From: Anisakis pegreffii
Lineage: Eukaryota; Nematoda; Chromadorea; Rhabditida; Anisakidae
Length of the DNA stretch: 64,000 bases
NCBI GenBank assembly: GCA_035041965.1
Contig: JAPYMA010000780.1
Location: 52,248 to 116,247 of the forward strand
Direction: 5' to 3'
Shown: positions 50,682 through 62,915 of the stretch, in pieces
How positions within the stretch are numbered: the stretch's first letter is position 1
Layout: each line of letters begins with the position of its first letter
Notes under the pieces: generated by a model
The model's input: the letters and a program-made list of their open reading frames with translations, nothing else
Database searches by the model: none
What the model was told of the DNA's origin: nothing
Made by a program: the position numbers and the translations under genes

Positions 50682-51917
50682 TCAATATAGTAATAACAAA
50701 ACGACTGAAAACATTTATTGGAAAGAGGCAAAAAACGCAAAATTCTAGAGCCAACTTTATCAGAACCGAATAAATTACTCATTTCAATATATTCGTTTTC
50801 TTCAAGATATTTTTAAAAATTGTTCCAAAGATATTGTTCCACTGAATGATTCTTTCTGTACGCACTTTTTAGAGTTGAACTCAAAAATAGCTCTGAAATT
50901 ATACTCTCATCGCATCGAAATGAAATGTTATATCACCGTTCGAGACATGTGTTCACCTCATTTAGTTCTCATGGGAAATCTTCTCTTTATCGCTTAAGCG
51001 GTCAACGATCTCAGCATTAATTCAGCCAAAAACTCTCTTTAATTTACTAATGTATTCCAATTGAAGAGCTTTCGTCGGTTCACTTCAGTTGTCCTAACAA
51101 TCCGACTAACTAATCACCATAATGCATTCAATTATCTATTTTGTTTCTCAGCAACTGATTTGATTGGCAAATTATTTTCCAATTTATTCTCATTTCAAAC
51201 CTAATTCATTGAAAAAATCGCCAGAAAAATTCCACTTGTTGAATGAGACTTTGTTGTGACCCACCTCTCTCTCTCTCTGATTTCTCCTATTTTACATTTC
51301 CACCAATGCAAGTGAGATCGTCATCCTCGCTCTAAGAATCTACGTTAACACAGTTCGATCATACTATTACTTCTCACAATCTACGTTGTTAGCGAAAAAT
51401 CAGGGAATTGATTCATTCAAGACGGAATTTTTTGCAGAGTATTCGTCGATTGTATTAACTCCCTCTAATCGAGCAAGCATTTTATAAGAATCATTGGATA
51501 AATATGCTGAAATGATGAAGAAATGAATCAGTTGTAACGATTTGTCAACCTCGTCAATTTCCCTTTAATGCTCTCAAATTTCCCCGAGGAGTGACTCTTC
51601 TCCTTTATGAGGGCATTGTGATACTGATTTACAAACAGGAATACGCGCTTTTTTTTCGAATGGGCGGATCATACTAAATATGATTTATCTATAAAATAGG
51701 ATTCATAGAGAAATTGAGATTTCATTTAGAGATTTGTGCAGGATTCTAGTTCCACGACATTCATTGCAGCACATCAAGCAATCATGTGGCATTACATACT
51801 CAGTTGCTGCGAAATTTCTTTCTGCGTAACTATTTGCTAAATTCAGCATTCCATATGCCTTTGCTCATTATTGATACTTCAAATTTTTTCGCCGGAACAA
51901 TAACTCGTCATAAATAA
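50682..51917. other. Intergenic, nothing recognised
   Basis: AT-rich DNA with no open frame of note between the LTR element and the SINE relic. Confidence 0.55.
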
Positions 51918-52130
51918 TCAGGTACAAGACAAATCATAGCCTGAATTGGCTCGGAAACATAGCTGACATTGTGCGCTGAAGAATTAACTGCAATCTGAAC
52001 GCGTCCACTCGGCATGGGCTGATCAGTCTCTGTGACAACATAGAGCCCCAACCGGTAATCAGTACATCGCAGGTCCGACTTCCGTTCACGCCGAGAAGCT
52101 TTACTCGAAAGCAAGTGGTGTACTCATTCT
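51918..52130 (+). mobile_element. Diverged SINE relic, copy 4
   Basis: It begins with GGTACAAGACAAATCATAGCC like copy 3, has TTGGCTCGG in place of the A box, a B-box-like CAGGTCCGACTTCCG, and ends AAGCAAGTGGTGTACTCATT, matching the ACCGAGTGGTGTACCAAT end of copy 1. It lies about 620 bp upstream of the TMEM53 start codon. The ends are approximate. Confidence 0.55.
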
Positions 52131-52749
52131 AGTGAAAACTTCGGAATCTTTCTTAATTTCCTCTGAATTCGTTGTCCACTAACAATTTTCGAAAACAAAT
52201 ATGATTTTTTTTCAATCTAACGTTTGATAATGATTGATAGTATGTGATAATTGACAACGATTTTACATGAATAACATTGTCGACTTTAAAAAATTTCATC
52301 GATCCCTTCTCTGAGCTGCATGTTTAGTTTCGTGGAAGTTGTGCCCGTTCGGGCTGTATCCGAGAAAAAATAATCCGGATCTCAAGCCGTCGTCTGGTCG
52401 AACAGCAAAAATTATCGCCATCAATTTTTTCGGTCGTTAGTTGAAACAGTGAAAGGGCATTGATATCTGATCATTATCTCTGCTCAATGTTCTTAAGTTA
52501 TTTTATCATCGATCTTTATCACTTAACATTGTCTCGAAATATATGCGAATATCTAAAAGTTCGATTCATTACGATATTCAAAACCATCCGCATTATGCGC
52601 GCTCACTTCGATGCTGGTTCAGTCGTGTTCGTCATCGAATGAGAAGAAGTGTAGTGCACCATTTGGATGAGGCGAACATTCAAACGTATTTCAGGCTAGA
52701 TCGCGCATATTGATCTCTGTTGGAAGAGGTGGCTGAAAGGCGAAAAGTC

Positions 52750-54662
52750 ATGCTCTTCGGTCATTTTCCGTTTAAATGTGTCGTTACAAAAGCGAACTTT
52801 GCCAACGAAAAATATTCCGACTGGATTGTTGTTCTCATTGGATGGGCCGCATGCAAAGACTCGTATTTGGCCAAATACTCAGCAATCTATGAGAGAAAAG
52901 GGTTCGTTTGTTGCTGCCTGAAATGTCGTTATTCGAATGCATTTGCATTCAAACAATGCATAATGCTGATCAAATTTTCAAAACATTATCGAAACCGTTG
53001 TCAGATCGGTTGACCACATAAATGATCATTTGATAATCAGTGGAAGATTCCTTTTGATAAACAGAAGAGCATCAAAGAAGTCCTTTAATTAAGTGCATCT
53101 TCAGTCTCACAACGTTACGGTATACAGTGGCGATCAAAAACCGTGCGATGCGCCATGCCATAGTTCCTGCACAGTACGCACAGCCAATGGTGTCAAAACT
53201 TCATGAACTCCTTGAACCACCGTCGACGAAGATCATCTTTCATTTCTTCTCGATGAACTCAATATTTGCCCTTAGCTCACTGCTTTCTGCATATGGACCT
53301 CAACTTATGGACCGAGCTGAAGCGGTTGTTTTTGACAGGTAATATCGTACATTAATAATGCGGATAGAGCTACATCTCATTTTCGATTGATATTTGGCAA
53401 TTCAACGAAGACCAACCGATAGTGCCCGAAGTATTGGGTCTCGAGAGTGGTCAAAAGCTTCGCCAGCCATTACTTAACACAACTACAGCCGAGGGCTTAC
53501 GCTTTACTTTCTGAAAAATTGAACAGTTCGCGAAGTTCAGCACATTTTGCACGGACCGTTCAGTTAATGCATCGTGGAACTGAAGGAAGGAAGTTGAGTT
53601 GTTTAGTGTCCAGTTGATATTGGAATATTGAAGGGCACATCAGAAAGCAGTTTTTGTTAAAATTCGATTATTCGATCATTTCACTGCTTTATACGACGTT
53701 ACATTACGTTGCAACTGATTTTCGAACGACATTCATCGAATAACTAGCAAATTATGTTCATTTTACTCAATGTGGTAGCTGAACCGAATCGCATTGATCA
53801 ATGCATTTTCAGTTGTCCAGCTGAATTTGCTAATACATTAGGGAATGTTTTGGATTTCACATTGCCACGCTACTTTCCATCAGCCGGCCCTTTAACGTTG
53901 ACGTTTCTCAAATACAGCCTTTTACGACTGAACGATCTGAACGAATATAAAGTAGGCGCTTCATTTTCATAATTTTCTCTCATACTACTCAAAAATTAGT
54001 ACCAAATGGAAATTAAGTCAGCTGAGCATTTTCACACACTAAACTCACTTTTTAAGTGATCAGATCAGTTTTGAAGTGGTCACATCCCATTATTCAATTG
54101 TTCTTAAAGTGTGCTAAAAACGTCACCTTCAAAAACAACGAATTTATCAGTGCGCAGAAGTGTCGCATTTTGTCACGCCCGAATCTAGTCAATAAACAGT
54201 TTGTCTCGATATGATCAAGTCAGAAAGTGTTCTTCAGCATTCCATATTGTCAGTTTTTGACGGTAAACCAGAACGAAGGCAGATCTATCACTGGCTCGCT
54301 CGCTCAGTTCAGTTACCCAAACAACAGCTGTATATTTACTCGAGAAGGGATGATGCATGTCGTCATGAGTACGTTTATTTGAATTGCCTTTGCGCTTATA
54401 ACATCTGACCAAGATATCTTCTTGCTTTCTCTTTTTATGGATTAAATTACCAACCAGATGAAAAATTGAAGCAAATTCAGAAACTGATTTGAATGCTTCC
54501 AGAAGTATAACCGCATTTCGTGATGATCAAGTCTGTCGACGAGGTGCAAATGCTTCAACACTATTCTTTGAGGATACCGAACATGTACAGCATTTTCGAA
54601 CGTATCCGGACCGATATACAAGAACCGTATACGGTTTCATTGACCAAGTCATCTCTCGATGA
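52750..54662 (+). CDS. tmem53: TMEM53 (DUF829) family protein, 5 exons, complete
   Basis: TMEM53 proteins are an alpha/beta-hydrolase-like family found at the nuclear envelope and ER of animals. The exons are 52750-52901, 53105-53338, 53813-53951, 54238-54368 and 54503-54662. All junctions are GT/AG with TTCAG-type acceptors (the last is TTCCAG) and perfect phase, giving 271 residues. The usual length is about 275. The conserved blocks are VVLIGWAACKDSYLAKYSAI (27-46), LTTLRY (52-57), FHFFSMNS (96-103), FDSCPAEF (127-134), LYIYSRRDD (206-214) and DTEHVQHFRTYP (243-254). The likely catalytic-like triad is Ser100, Asp213 or Asp214, and His246 (inferred). The family usually has SNGG after the nucleophile elbow Ser. 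Here it is SMNS. The hydrophobic segment seen in vertebrate TMEM53 is weak. The start is the first ATG. An in-frame TGA lies just upstream (about 52711). Confidence 0.9.
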
Positions 54663-55809
54663 TGATTCGTTCATCTCGAGAGGCTTGACGCATTTATGAA
54701 AGACAGCGTTTATTCCATTAATCCGGGATCTCATCCCGATAATACGATCAGAATCTCATCTCAGTGATACAGTATTGTAGTTTATCATGTCTGTTAAGAA
54801 TTCTAGAACAATCAAAGTGATTTCGACATAAATTTTGTCGCTTACTCACACTTATTCTTGAGCCATATGTAAATGAGGATTCAGTGTTGCAGCTGAAACA
54901 TTTAGTTTCGGCATTCCTGTGAAGTATCGCAATGTTCTTTATTCGAACATAATTGTAGTGATCTGTATTATTATAACAATGTGATTCGATGATCTGATCA
55001 CTTGTTATGATCTGTATTGATCGATTGACATGATTTGCTTATATGAAGAAAATAGTTACTTGATGATTTGTGCGTTAACAAAACCGTTGAATTAATAGTA
55101 TAAAGTATCTCTGCATGCATATATCAAAATGATCGACAATATCAGAACAGTGAACAAAATCGTCCCAAAACATACATGCTTTTCTGAAACCAGAAAATCC
55201 GATGGTTGAGAGAAAAAGACATGTTGCCGAGGAAACCCGGGAGTACTGTTAGATTGATGGTGACCCTGAAATTGCTAATTCCTCCAAATTTGCAGACATG
55301 ACAATCCTAAACTCATTTTAACATACAATTCGTCGATCCTTTCGAGCGATTTCGGTGTGAAAGGTGGTAACACGTGTAAAAACGTTTATGCAGCTGTCGC
55401 GCCACGCATCATTCATATTTTCAAATTTATCCTAATCTCAGCAAATTTATGAGCTTACGTCCAGGCAAGAGCATCAAACTTGAGCCTGTTCCTATCACGT
55501 GACATACGGATAATTTGTTTGGGGTTCCCTACGCACTTTGCGATTCTGTCTCAACCATGGAACGTCGCTAAATCATGTCTAGCAATACTTCCCCTCACTA
55601 CGCCTGGCACGACAGCATAAAAAGCACGACAAGATGGACAAAGAGATGAAGGCACGAAAACACGAAATAATCATCACATCAGCAACAACACAAAATAATC
55701 ACGGCAGCAGGACAATCAAACAAATTAATATAAACAACAATTAACATAATCAAATTAACACATTTCGTGCCTGTATATCCAATGCCCATATACATTTCAT
55801 GCTTATGTA
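54663..55809. other. 3' side of TMEM53 gene and repeat-bearing intergenic DNA
   Basis: It should contain the TMEM53 3' UTR. The segment at about 55097-55280 is repeated at about 63484-63660 (listed separately). No gene was seen. Confidence 0.5.
55097..55280 (+). repeat. Dispersed repeat, left copy (partner near 63484)
   Basis: Shares AAGTATCTC-GCATGCATA, AAATGATCGACAATATC, GATGGTTGAGAGAAAAAG and CTGAAATTGCT in the same order and orientation with 63484-63660. The two copies lie 8.4 kb apart on either side of the transposon block. Confidence 0.6.
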
Positions 55810-57018
55810 TACACAACGGCAACAGCAACAGAACAATCAACCAAATATTTACATAAACACGGCATTTCAATGGATACATCCAATCGGACAATCGGAAACA
55901 AAATAACATGAACACATTCAGAAAGAATACGAAACAGAATCAAGCGAGCTGCAATCGTTTTCGCTCAACTCAAAATAAGTTTGAAATCAAGTCAAGTTAT
56001 TGATAAGTGAAGCTTGACTCAGGCCTTGTCACAGTCTACACAAGGTATGAGAGCAATTCGAGGAATGCTACCTGCCTTTCTATAACTCAAATTATCATCT
56101 GAGTGCTCAAATTATAAACTATGAGAAAATTTCACAATATTAGCCCAAAAATGCTATCTCAGAAACACCTTATTGAAGACACACATATCAGCTCATTCCA
56201 AGCCTGAGAAGACCTTATGTTAGCGGCTATGCGCAGCCCAAACGCAGTCATCCAGTTCAATCCTAGCCCGGGACATAAGCTCTCGGAAGTGGTCAACTAT
56301 TACGAACAGAGGCGATGACTTTAAAATTTGATGATATTCAAACGTTTCCCCGTTAACAAACTGGAGAACCCACAATGCTTCACATTCCCTTTATATGGAT
56401 TTCTCAAACTTATCAAGTACCTTATCAGCGCTAATGACGGACAATAGCTGCACTGGCATGGGAGATAAGGATGTCATCATAGAAGTGTATGAATGCCATC
56501 ATGACACTAGCTAATAGATAAGCTTCGGTGAGTAACCACAAACATCAGAGAGACTTCTCCTCATAACACATTTGATAACATTGGAACTTTATTCCAGCTG
56601 TTATCAAACAGCACTACGGGGAAAACGTTCTTCGAGTCACCACTTAGCGACTCGACTCTACAGGTGAGTGGTCCAGGCGAACTTTCCAGACCTACCGCTA
56701 ACTTCATAAGGCTATTCATACCCTACGTTCATGAAACTCAATTTTATAGGGATATTCTTCTTCCTTTCATATGCCAGTGTAGCTATCAAAATGAAACTGA
56801 AGATCCTATAACGCCTCTCCTCTCATTTGAATGGATTTCTCAAAGTTATCAAGCACCTTATTAGCACTAATTATAGACAATAACTGCACTGGCAAGAGAA
56901 ATAAGGATTGCATCATAAAAGTGTATGAATGCCGTCATGACACTAGCAAATAGATAAGCTTCGGCGAGTAACCACAAACACCTGAGAGATTTCTCCTTAT
57001 AATGCATTTAGCAACATT
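55810..57018 (+). mobile_element. Repeat-family element, copy A (~1.2 kb)
   Basis: Collinear with copy B (60095-62374) over its whole length once the 1.06 kb insertion is removed from B. It contains a ~190-bp segment present twice, at 56394-56584 and 56829-57018 (with TTCTCAAA-TTATCAAG and AATAGATAAGCTTCGG), separated by a ~230-bp middle part that occurs a third time alone at 57450-57645. The arrangement, terminal-type repeats around a middle segment, suggests a non-autonomous or decayed element. No coding capacity. The superfamily is not recognised. Confidence 0.65.
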
Positions 57019-57041
57019 GAACTGAATGAACCGATTTCATA

Positions 57042-57400
57042 TGTGCGAGCCAATGGTCAACCCGACTACAATTCCCCCCTGTTAAGAGAAAGTGCGCACA
57101 GTGAGTCCGGGAACCCTCGTTACCTGAGCAAATGCCCGAAGGCACTACTCAGGCCAAATTACGCGCATTCCCTATCCCCGGTCAAATCGGCGCCTTTCCC
57201 GGGCCGGGAACGCCCATAGTATGCTCCGTAGAATAAATGCTAGCGATACTCGGGTAAATATCGCTAGCATATTTTAAGTTCTTTCTCTCCGATTCGCCGA
57301 GACTGCCGGTAGGCGGGGAACGCCTGTCGCATTTACTTAAACCTAGCCCCTCTTGTTGGCAGCTCGACGGGTTGGGATCACCCATGCAACCAAAATATGC
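57042..57400. repeat. GC-rich segment with strong hairpin, possible LTR-like fragment
   Basis: Clearly more GC-rich than its surroundings. It contains an 11-bp perfect stem TGCTAGCGATA/TATCGCTAGCA at 57238-57269 with a 10-base loop and several CCCGGG/CCGGTAGGCGGGG blocks. Near its right end, TTGGCAGCTCGACGGGTTGG looks like a retroelement primer-binding region. No matching second LTR was seen, so identity is uncertain. Confidence 0.35.
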
Positions 57401-57449
57401 TTTTTAAAAATGACCATTAACTGCACATATGATATAGCATTCAACTCAG

Positions 57450-57645
57450 TTCAGCTGTCACTAAACAGCACTACAAAGGAGATGTTCTTTGAGTCGCCAC
57501 CTAGCGACTCAACTCTTCGGGTGAGTGGTCCAGGCGAACTTTCCAGACCTACCGCCAACTTCATAAGGCCATTCATACCCTACGTTCGTGCAACTCATTT
57601 TTACGGGGATAATTTTCTTTTTTCATTTGCCAGTGCAGCTATTAT
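57450..57645 (+). repeat. Third partial copy of the 55.8 kb repeat family
   Basis: Matches the middle part of copies A and B: CAGCTGT-A--AAACAGCACTAC, GTGAGTGGTCCAGGCGAACT, CATACCCTACGTTCG. Only this part is present. Confidence 0.7.
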
Positions 57646-60094
57646 CAACCCCAGTCACAACTCCTCCCGCAACAAACTATATCTTCTCTGATGTGATATC
57701 TCTACATCGAAGGAGTGATCAATTCCGAGAGCCTTTTTCTCAGCCATGACAAGACTAGGATACTGCGTCAGGTTGTCCATAGATAACTAAGTATTCCTCT
57801 AAATCACATGCTAATATGATCCACAGAAACGATGAACTAACTTTTAACTAAGCAAAGTCAAAGCCCGCTAATCGCTACACCAACTCAAGACAATATGTGA
57901 TAAATTTCCAGTCAAGTTGTTTCAGAGTTTTGGCTCAGTGGGCTTATAATACAGTCACAGTCAAGCTATGTCAAGTAAAAGTTATGACTAACTTACATCA
58001 AATTAAGTTAAGCTGCGATAGCTACCTCAGTACATATCAGCAAGTGTGCTAGTCTATGCTAGAGTCCAACACGAATTCACGTAATAGAGTCCACATTGGG
58101 GAGGGGGAGGGGGAACGGTGAGGTGTAGAAACTGAAAAAAATTGAATCAGGTGGGATGGGCCATATCTATAGCCAGTCCAAGTCCCTACCTCTGGCTCCG
58201 GAGTTAAGCGGGTCATTACGTGCCGCATCCCTCCTTCACCCTACCCACGTCCGTTATAAAAAGGTTTACAATATTCACAACATCGATGAATGTACAAAAT
58301 GAATAAATCAAGAAATAAATAATGAAAATGTTCCATGACAATTCGCGGCATCGATGAATGTACAAAATGAATAAATCAAGAAATAAATAATGAAAATGTT
58401 CATGACAATTTGTGGCAATTTACATAAATATATGCATACAAATCAATTAATTCGTAACATTAAAAAAATGAATAGAAAACAAAATCCAATAAGCAGTAAT
58501 TTAATTCAGAATTTTTAACATTTTTCCTTTGATATACAATTGTTTCAAATAAGCTAAACTTCTCAGCGTATGACAATACAGTGACATTAACAATAATAAC
58601 AATAACAAAAATCAATGACGACAAAATAACACAGATAACATTAACAATTCAATTAAAAAACACTAAAAAATCCCCCCAGTTAAAACATATGAAGCACCAT
58701 TAATATCTTCAAAAGTTTATGATCGACAATAATAACATTGAACAATGCACTATAATATTTGTCACTGTATTGTCTTCTAAACTTAATTGGTCAGTTACAA
58801 ATAAAGCACGATTTATATGAAACTAACAACACATACAAACATTATTCACAATATTCACAAATGAATTAAAGAATAAAAGAATGAAGAATGTTAAAAAAAG
58901 TGGTCACTGACCACGACTGAATTTTATTCTCTGTCCCTAAGTACAAGTCCGAAACTACTAACCTGGCGCTTCTTTGCGCCACGATGTCACATTTGTTGAA
59001 TATTGTTGAATATTATTGTTGAATCGTTGATTCTGTTGCTTTGATAGAGCCAAGTGATACTGTTGAATGCTGGTTCCGAGATTGATGAATACTGTTGATA
59101 CTGTTGAATATTGATAAAGACGTACTGGTACCACCACGTCTATAGAATCGTCCATCGGCCTGTCACCATTGGTTGTCGTCTCTCGTCATCCGATTAGAAC
59201 GATCAGCGCGCGACTTTACCTGGAATTAGATGACGGTTTGATGCTGACAAGATGTACCATTTTCAAGCAAATATCGCATTGCCACATTATCCAAAATATC
59301 AACATCTTTAATATTATTACGTCTGCTATCACACAACTGTTTTATACACCAACCCATCTAACAGAGGATATTTACACAATACCCATACTTACTGAATATA
59401 CGATAGATTTCTGCCAGATCAACAGAAATTAACCAGATTGATTGACAATAAAGTCATTTCATATCATCAACAACCAAATTAAACCACTACAAAAATGATC
59501 CAATTCCTCACCTTTGATTTGAGATGACGACCAGTGACAGTATCATTTAAACTGTCGCAGTTTGTCCGCTCTCGATCACCTCTGATCTTTAACAGCATTA
59601 AATAATTAATTCACAGTTTTCTTCAAGTTCATGTCAGTACAATCCGAGCGATTAACCTAACAAGCGATATGATACTAAAAACAGGAACAATTGGAAGATT
59701 ATGTGATCTAAAAATATCTACAGCGCAATTCTGAATTGCACGAGAAAATACATGAGTGAACTAAAGACACGAAGAACATATACAAAAATATATTACGCAG
59801 CACAACTGCGCCGCACAGAACGTATAAATGAATACTGAATGAGCAAAATAAATGAATACTGAATGAACAAGGCAATCAATCATAGCGATATGATCTGTGG
59901 TGATCAATTGGTATGGTACCATTAACAGATCATAGAATGCACGTTGTCATCACAACAAAGTGATCAACAAACCATGCGCATATTATTATATCATATCACT
60001 AGCGAGTGAATACCAACATCAGTGGAAAAAAAAAGAAGCGATATTTCTCCCAGATCATTCTCTGGGATCGAAAACACAAAATAATCACGTAAAC
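57646..60094. other. Intergenic DNA with short repeats, no gene seen
   Basis: Includes the tandem 68-bp duplication at 58281-58416 and, at about 58975-59125, a tract built of repeated TTGTTGAATA and ACTGTTGA units. That tract gives a Gln/Asn-rich minus-strand frame that is not a gene. A short tandem of AAATGAATACTGAATGA lies near 59825-59866. Confidence 0.55.
58281..58416 (+). repeat. Tandem duplication, two 68-bp units
   Basis: CATCGATGAATGTACAAAAT starts each unit (58281 and 58349). The units differ by one indel and a few changes at the end. Confidence 0.88.
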
Positions 60095-60623
60095 AACAAC
60101 AACAGCAACAGAACAATCAAAACGATATTGACATGAACACGAGATTTCAATGCTTACATTCAATCGGACAATCCAAAATAAGATAACATAAACAAATTTG
60201 GAAGGACATTTTTAAAAGATAGAATCAAGCGAACTGAAATCATTTCGGTTCAACTCAAAATTAGTTTAAGGTCAAGTCAAGGTATTGATAAGTAAAGCTT
60301 GACTCAAGTCTTTTCTCCGTCTACACAAGGTATGAGAGCAATCCGAGGAATGCTGCCTGCCTTTCTATTCCTCAAGTTACCATCTGATTGCTCGAATTAT
60401 AAACTATGAGAAAATTTCACAATATCACCCCAAAAATGTTATCTCAGAAAGAACTTATTGAGAACACACAGCTCATTCCAAGCCTAAGAAGACCTTGCGC
60501 TAGCGATCAAGAGAAAATTCTAACCTCTATGCGCAGCTCAAACCGCAGTCATCCAGTTCAACCCTAGACTGGAACACAAGCTTTCAGAAGTGGTCAGATG
60601 TTAAGAATAGAGGCGATAACTCT

Positions 60624-61677
60624 GTAACCAAGTCGAGCACCTCACTCTCAAAACATAAAAATCTAAATCTCAAGAATTTGGAAGATAACCCAAACAAAGT
60701 ACTTAATATCTTTAATTCAGATCTTACAGGCGAAAGATTCCCAGGAGCGATGGCTGGACGACAACAAAATGTTATGGGAAGCTATGGCCGATGAATTCCG
60801 GGACAGATGGGAGATGCAAGTACTTAAGGAGAAAGGAACGGAAGATCGTGGTCGTAAGTCGCAGTCATAAGTCGCTGATCATGTTTCATATTGGAGAACG
60901 TATACTATACGCCGTCAATCATAGTTAAAAGAAGAATCAGTTGTATTGTGATATTGTAATATTCATTGCTATCGTTGTGAATCATCATTGTTCATCGTTA
61001 CGGTCAATTATTATCGTCATTGTCAATCATCTTGAATTAATATTGCGTGAAGACATTATATGCCAAGTGGCCAATTACTGTTATCATCAAATTATCATTG
61101 AGAACTGAATAATAAATATTATATCAAGTTTCCACTGCGCATCCCACCGCACGCTGATCATATTCATTTTTACTGGTAGCAACGACTCAGGTAAGCTATT
61201 GGATTATATTCAAAATGGATTCAATATTTTCAGAGAAAGATTTTAATAATTATGATGCTAGTGATATAGTTACATTTGCAAATATGAAGATTTTAGGTGA
61301 GAAATTGCAAAGATTGGAAAGTAATGTAAAGAGAGATATAAGGGCAATAAATAGAGATTTGACGAATGTGAGAGGTAAAAAAATCATATATTTCTCGCTA
61401 ATCACATATTTCTCGCTGATGATGTCTCTCACTCTTTATTAGAATTACACAAATTCACACAAGAAATTAAAGAAATTTTGGCTATTAAGAATCCCAATAA
61501 AGCTAATAGTTCACATGTAGTAAACAATCCACACGATACCACTTCAGCCATCGCTCCTGGGAATCTTTCACCTGTAAGATCTGAATTAAAGATATTAATT
61601 ACTTTGTTTGGGTTATCTCCCGAATTCTTGAGATTTGGATTTTTATGTTTTGAGAGTGAGGTGCTCGACTAGGTTAC
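60624..61677. mobile_element. Nested DNA element with 133-bp terminal inverted repeats
   Basis: The terminal inverted repeats are 60624-60756 and 61545-61677, equal in length with no indel and only about ten mismatches. The ends are GTAACC...GGTTAC. The flanking 6-bp direct repeat is AACTCT (60618-60623 and 61678-61683), and the uninterrupted paralogue in copy A shows the empty site. The 790-bp interior has a small ORF (61215-61442) but no transposase, so it is presumably non-autonomous. The 6-bp duplication and long inverted repeats are not typical of hAT, mariner or MULE. The superfamily is left open. Confidence 0.85.
61215..61442 (+). CDS. Small coiled-coil ORF inside the nested element
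   Basis: 75 codons from ATG, beginning MDSIFSEKDFNNYDASDIVT. Heptad-like Leu/Ile with many Lys/Arg/Asn follow to about residue 52, and a hydrophobic C-terminus (YFSLITYFSLMMSLTLY) may be an artefact of reading past a lost splice donor (R|GTAAAA after residue 52). The frame after the stop also looks partly open. It may be a remnant of a longer element protein. Confidence 0.4.
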   Translation: MDSIFSEKDFNNYDASDIVTFANMKILGEKLQRLESNVKRDIRAINRDLTNVRGKKIIYFSLITYFSLMMSLTLY

Positions 61678-62915
61678 AACTCTGAAATTTGATGGATTTA
61701 AATATCTCCTCGTTAACAAACTGAAGAACCCACTATGCTTTACATCGCATTTGAATGCATTTCTAAAAGTTATCAAGTCACTTATTAACACTAATGATGG
61801 ACAATAGCTGCACTGTCATGAGATATAAGGTTGTAATCATAGAAATGTATGAATGCCGTCATGACACTAGCTAATAGATAAGTTTCGGCGAGTGAGAGAC
61901 AAACACGTGAGATATTTCTCTTCATAAAACATTTAATAGCATAGGAACTTTATTCCAGCTGTTATTAAACAGCACTACGAGGAAGACGTTCTTCGAGTCA
62001 CCACTCAGCAACTCGACTCTACAGGTGAGTGATCCAGGCGAAATTTCCAAACCTGCCGCTAACTCCATAAGGCGATTCATACCCTACGTTCGTTAAACTC
62101 AGTTTTATAGCATATTTTTTCTTCTTTTATGCCAGTGTAGCTATTCAAAACAAAAGTGAAGAACACATAGTGTCTCCTCTCCCATTCGGATGGATTTCTC
62201 AAAGTCATCAAGTACCTTATTAGCATATATGGCAGACAATAACTGCATCGGCAAAGAAAATAAGGTTGTCATCATAGAAATGTATGAATGCCATCATGAC
62301 ACTAGCTAATAGATAAGCTTCGGCGAGTAACCACAAACACCTGAGAGATTTCCCCTTATAATGCATTTCGCAACATTCAAACTGAGGGAAATGATAGCAA
62401 AGAGAGACATATATTGAAACAAGAGTAGTTGATTCCATCAGATTTAAGATTCTTGCAATATTATACACTCATAAAATGAATGGCAACCATGTGAGATCCT
62501 CAAGGAGAATCGCCTCAATATAAAAAATATGGATTTGCGGCTGGTTTGTAGAATTAGTTTAGAGTTCACACTTTCTCGGAATCCTCAAAAACGCTCCATG
62601 CCAAATCTTTCAATGTTTCGAGTTAATCCACAGTCACAATATGTATTGGCGACTGAACCCCTTTAACAGAGTAGTTAAGGATCCTTCAACATGGAAGGCG
62701 ATTGGTCCATCCCGCTGCGGTTCAATACCTTTGTTGAATGTCGACAGAAAATAACAGTACACCGTCAACCTATCGCATCAATCCCTCGAATCTGCTCAAA
62801 TACTTTCGTTTATCACGAATGCAATTTTCGATTCATGTCGGCTTTACGCATTAGTCGCAACAGTAAGCAATTCATTATTTCCTGCTTCACATCATTCAGT
62901 TTGCAGTCGTCAGCA

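Larger units (their letters stand above)
60095..62374 (+). mobile_element. Repeat-family element, copy B, interrupted by a nested transposon
   Basis: Collinear with copy A (55810-57018). The left part is 60095-60623 and the right part 61678-62374, the two adding to about the length of A. The junction corresponds to one point in A (GATGACTTT|AAAATTTGATG at about 56310-56330), which serves as the unoccupied site. The internal ~190-bp segment is again present twice (about 61757-61950 and 62190-62374). Confidence 0.68.

Noticed and set aside
58958..59155. Minus-strand Gln/Asn/Ser-rich ORF
   Set aside because: Explained by short repeats of TTGTTGAATA and ACTGTTGA.
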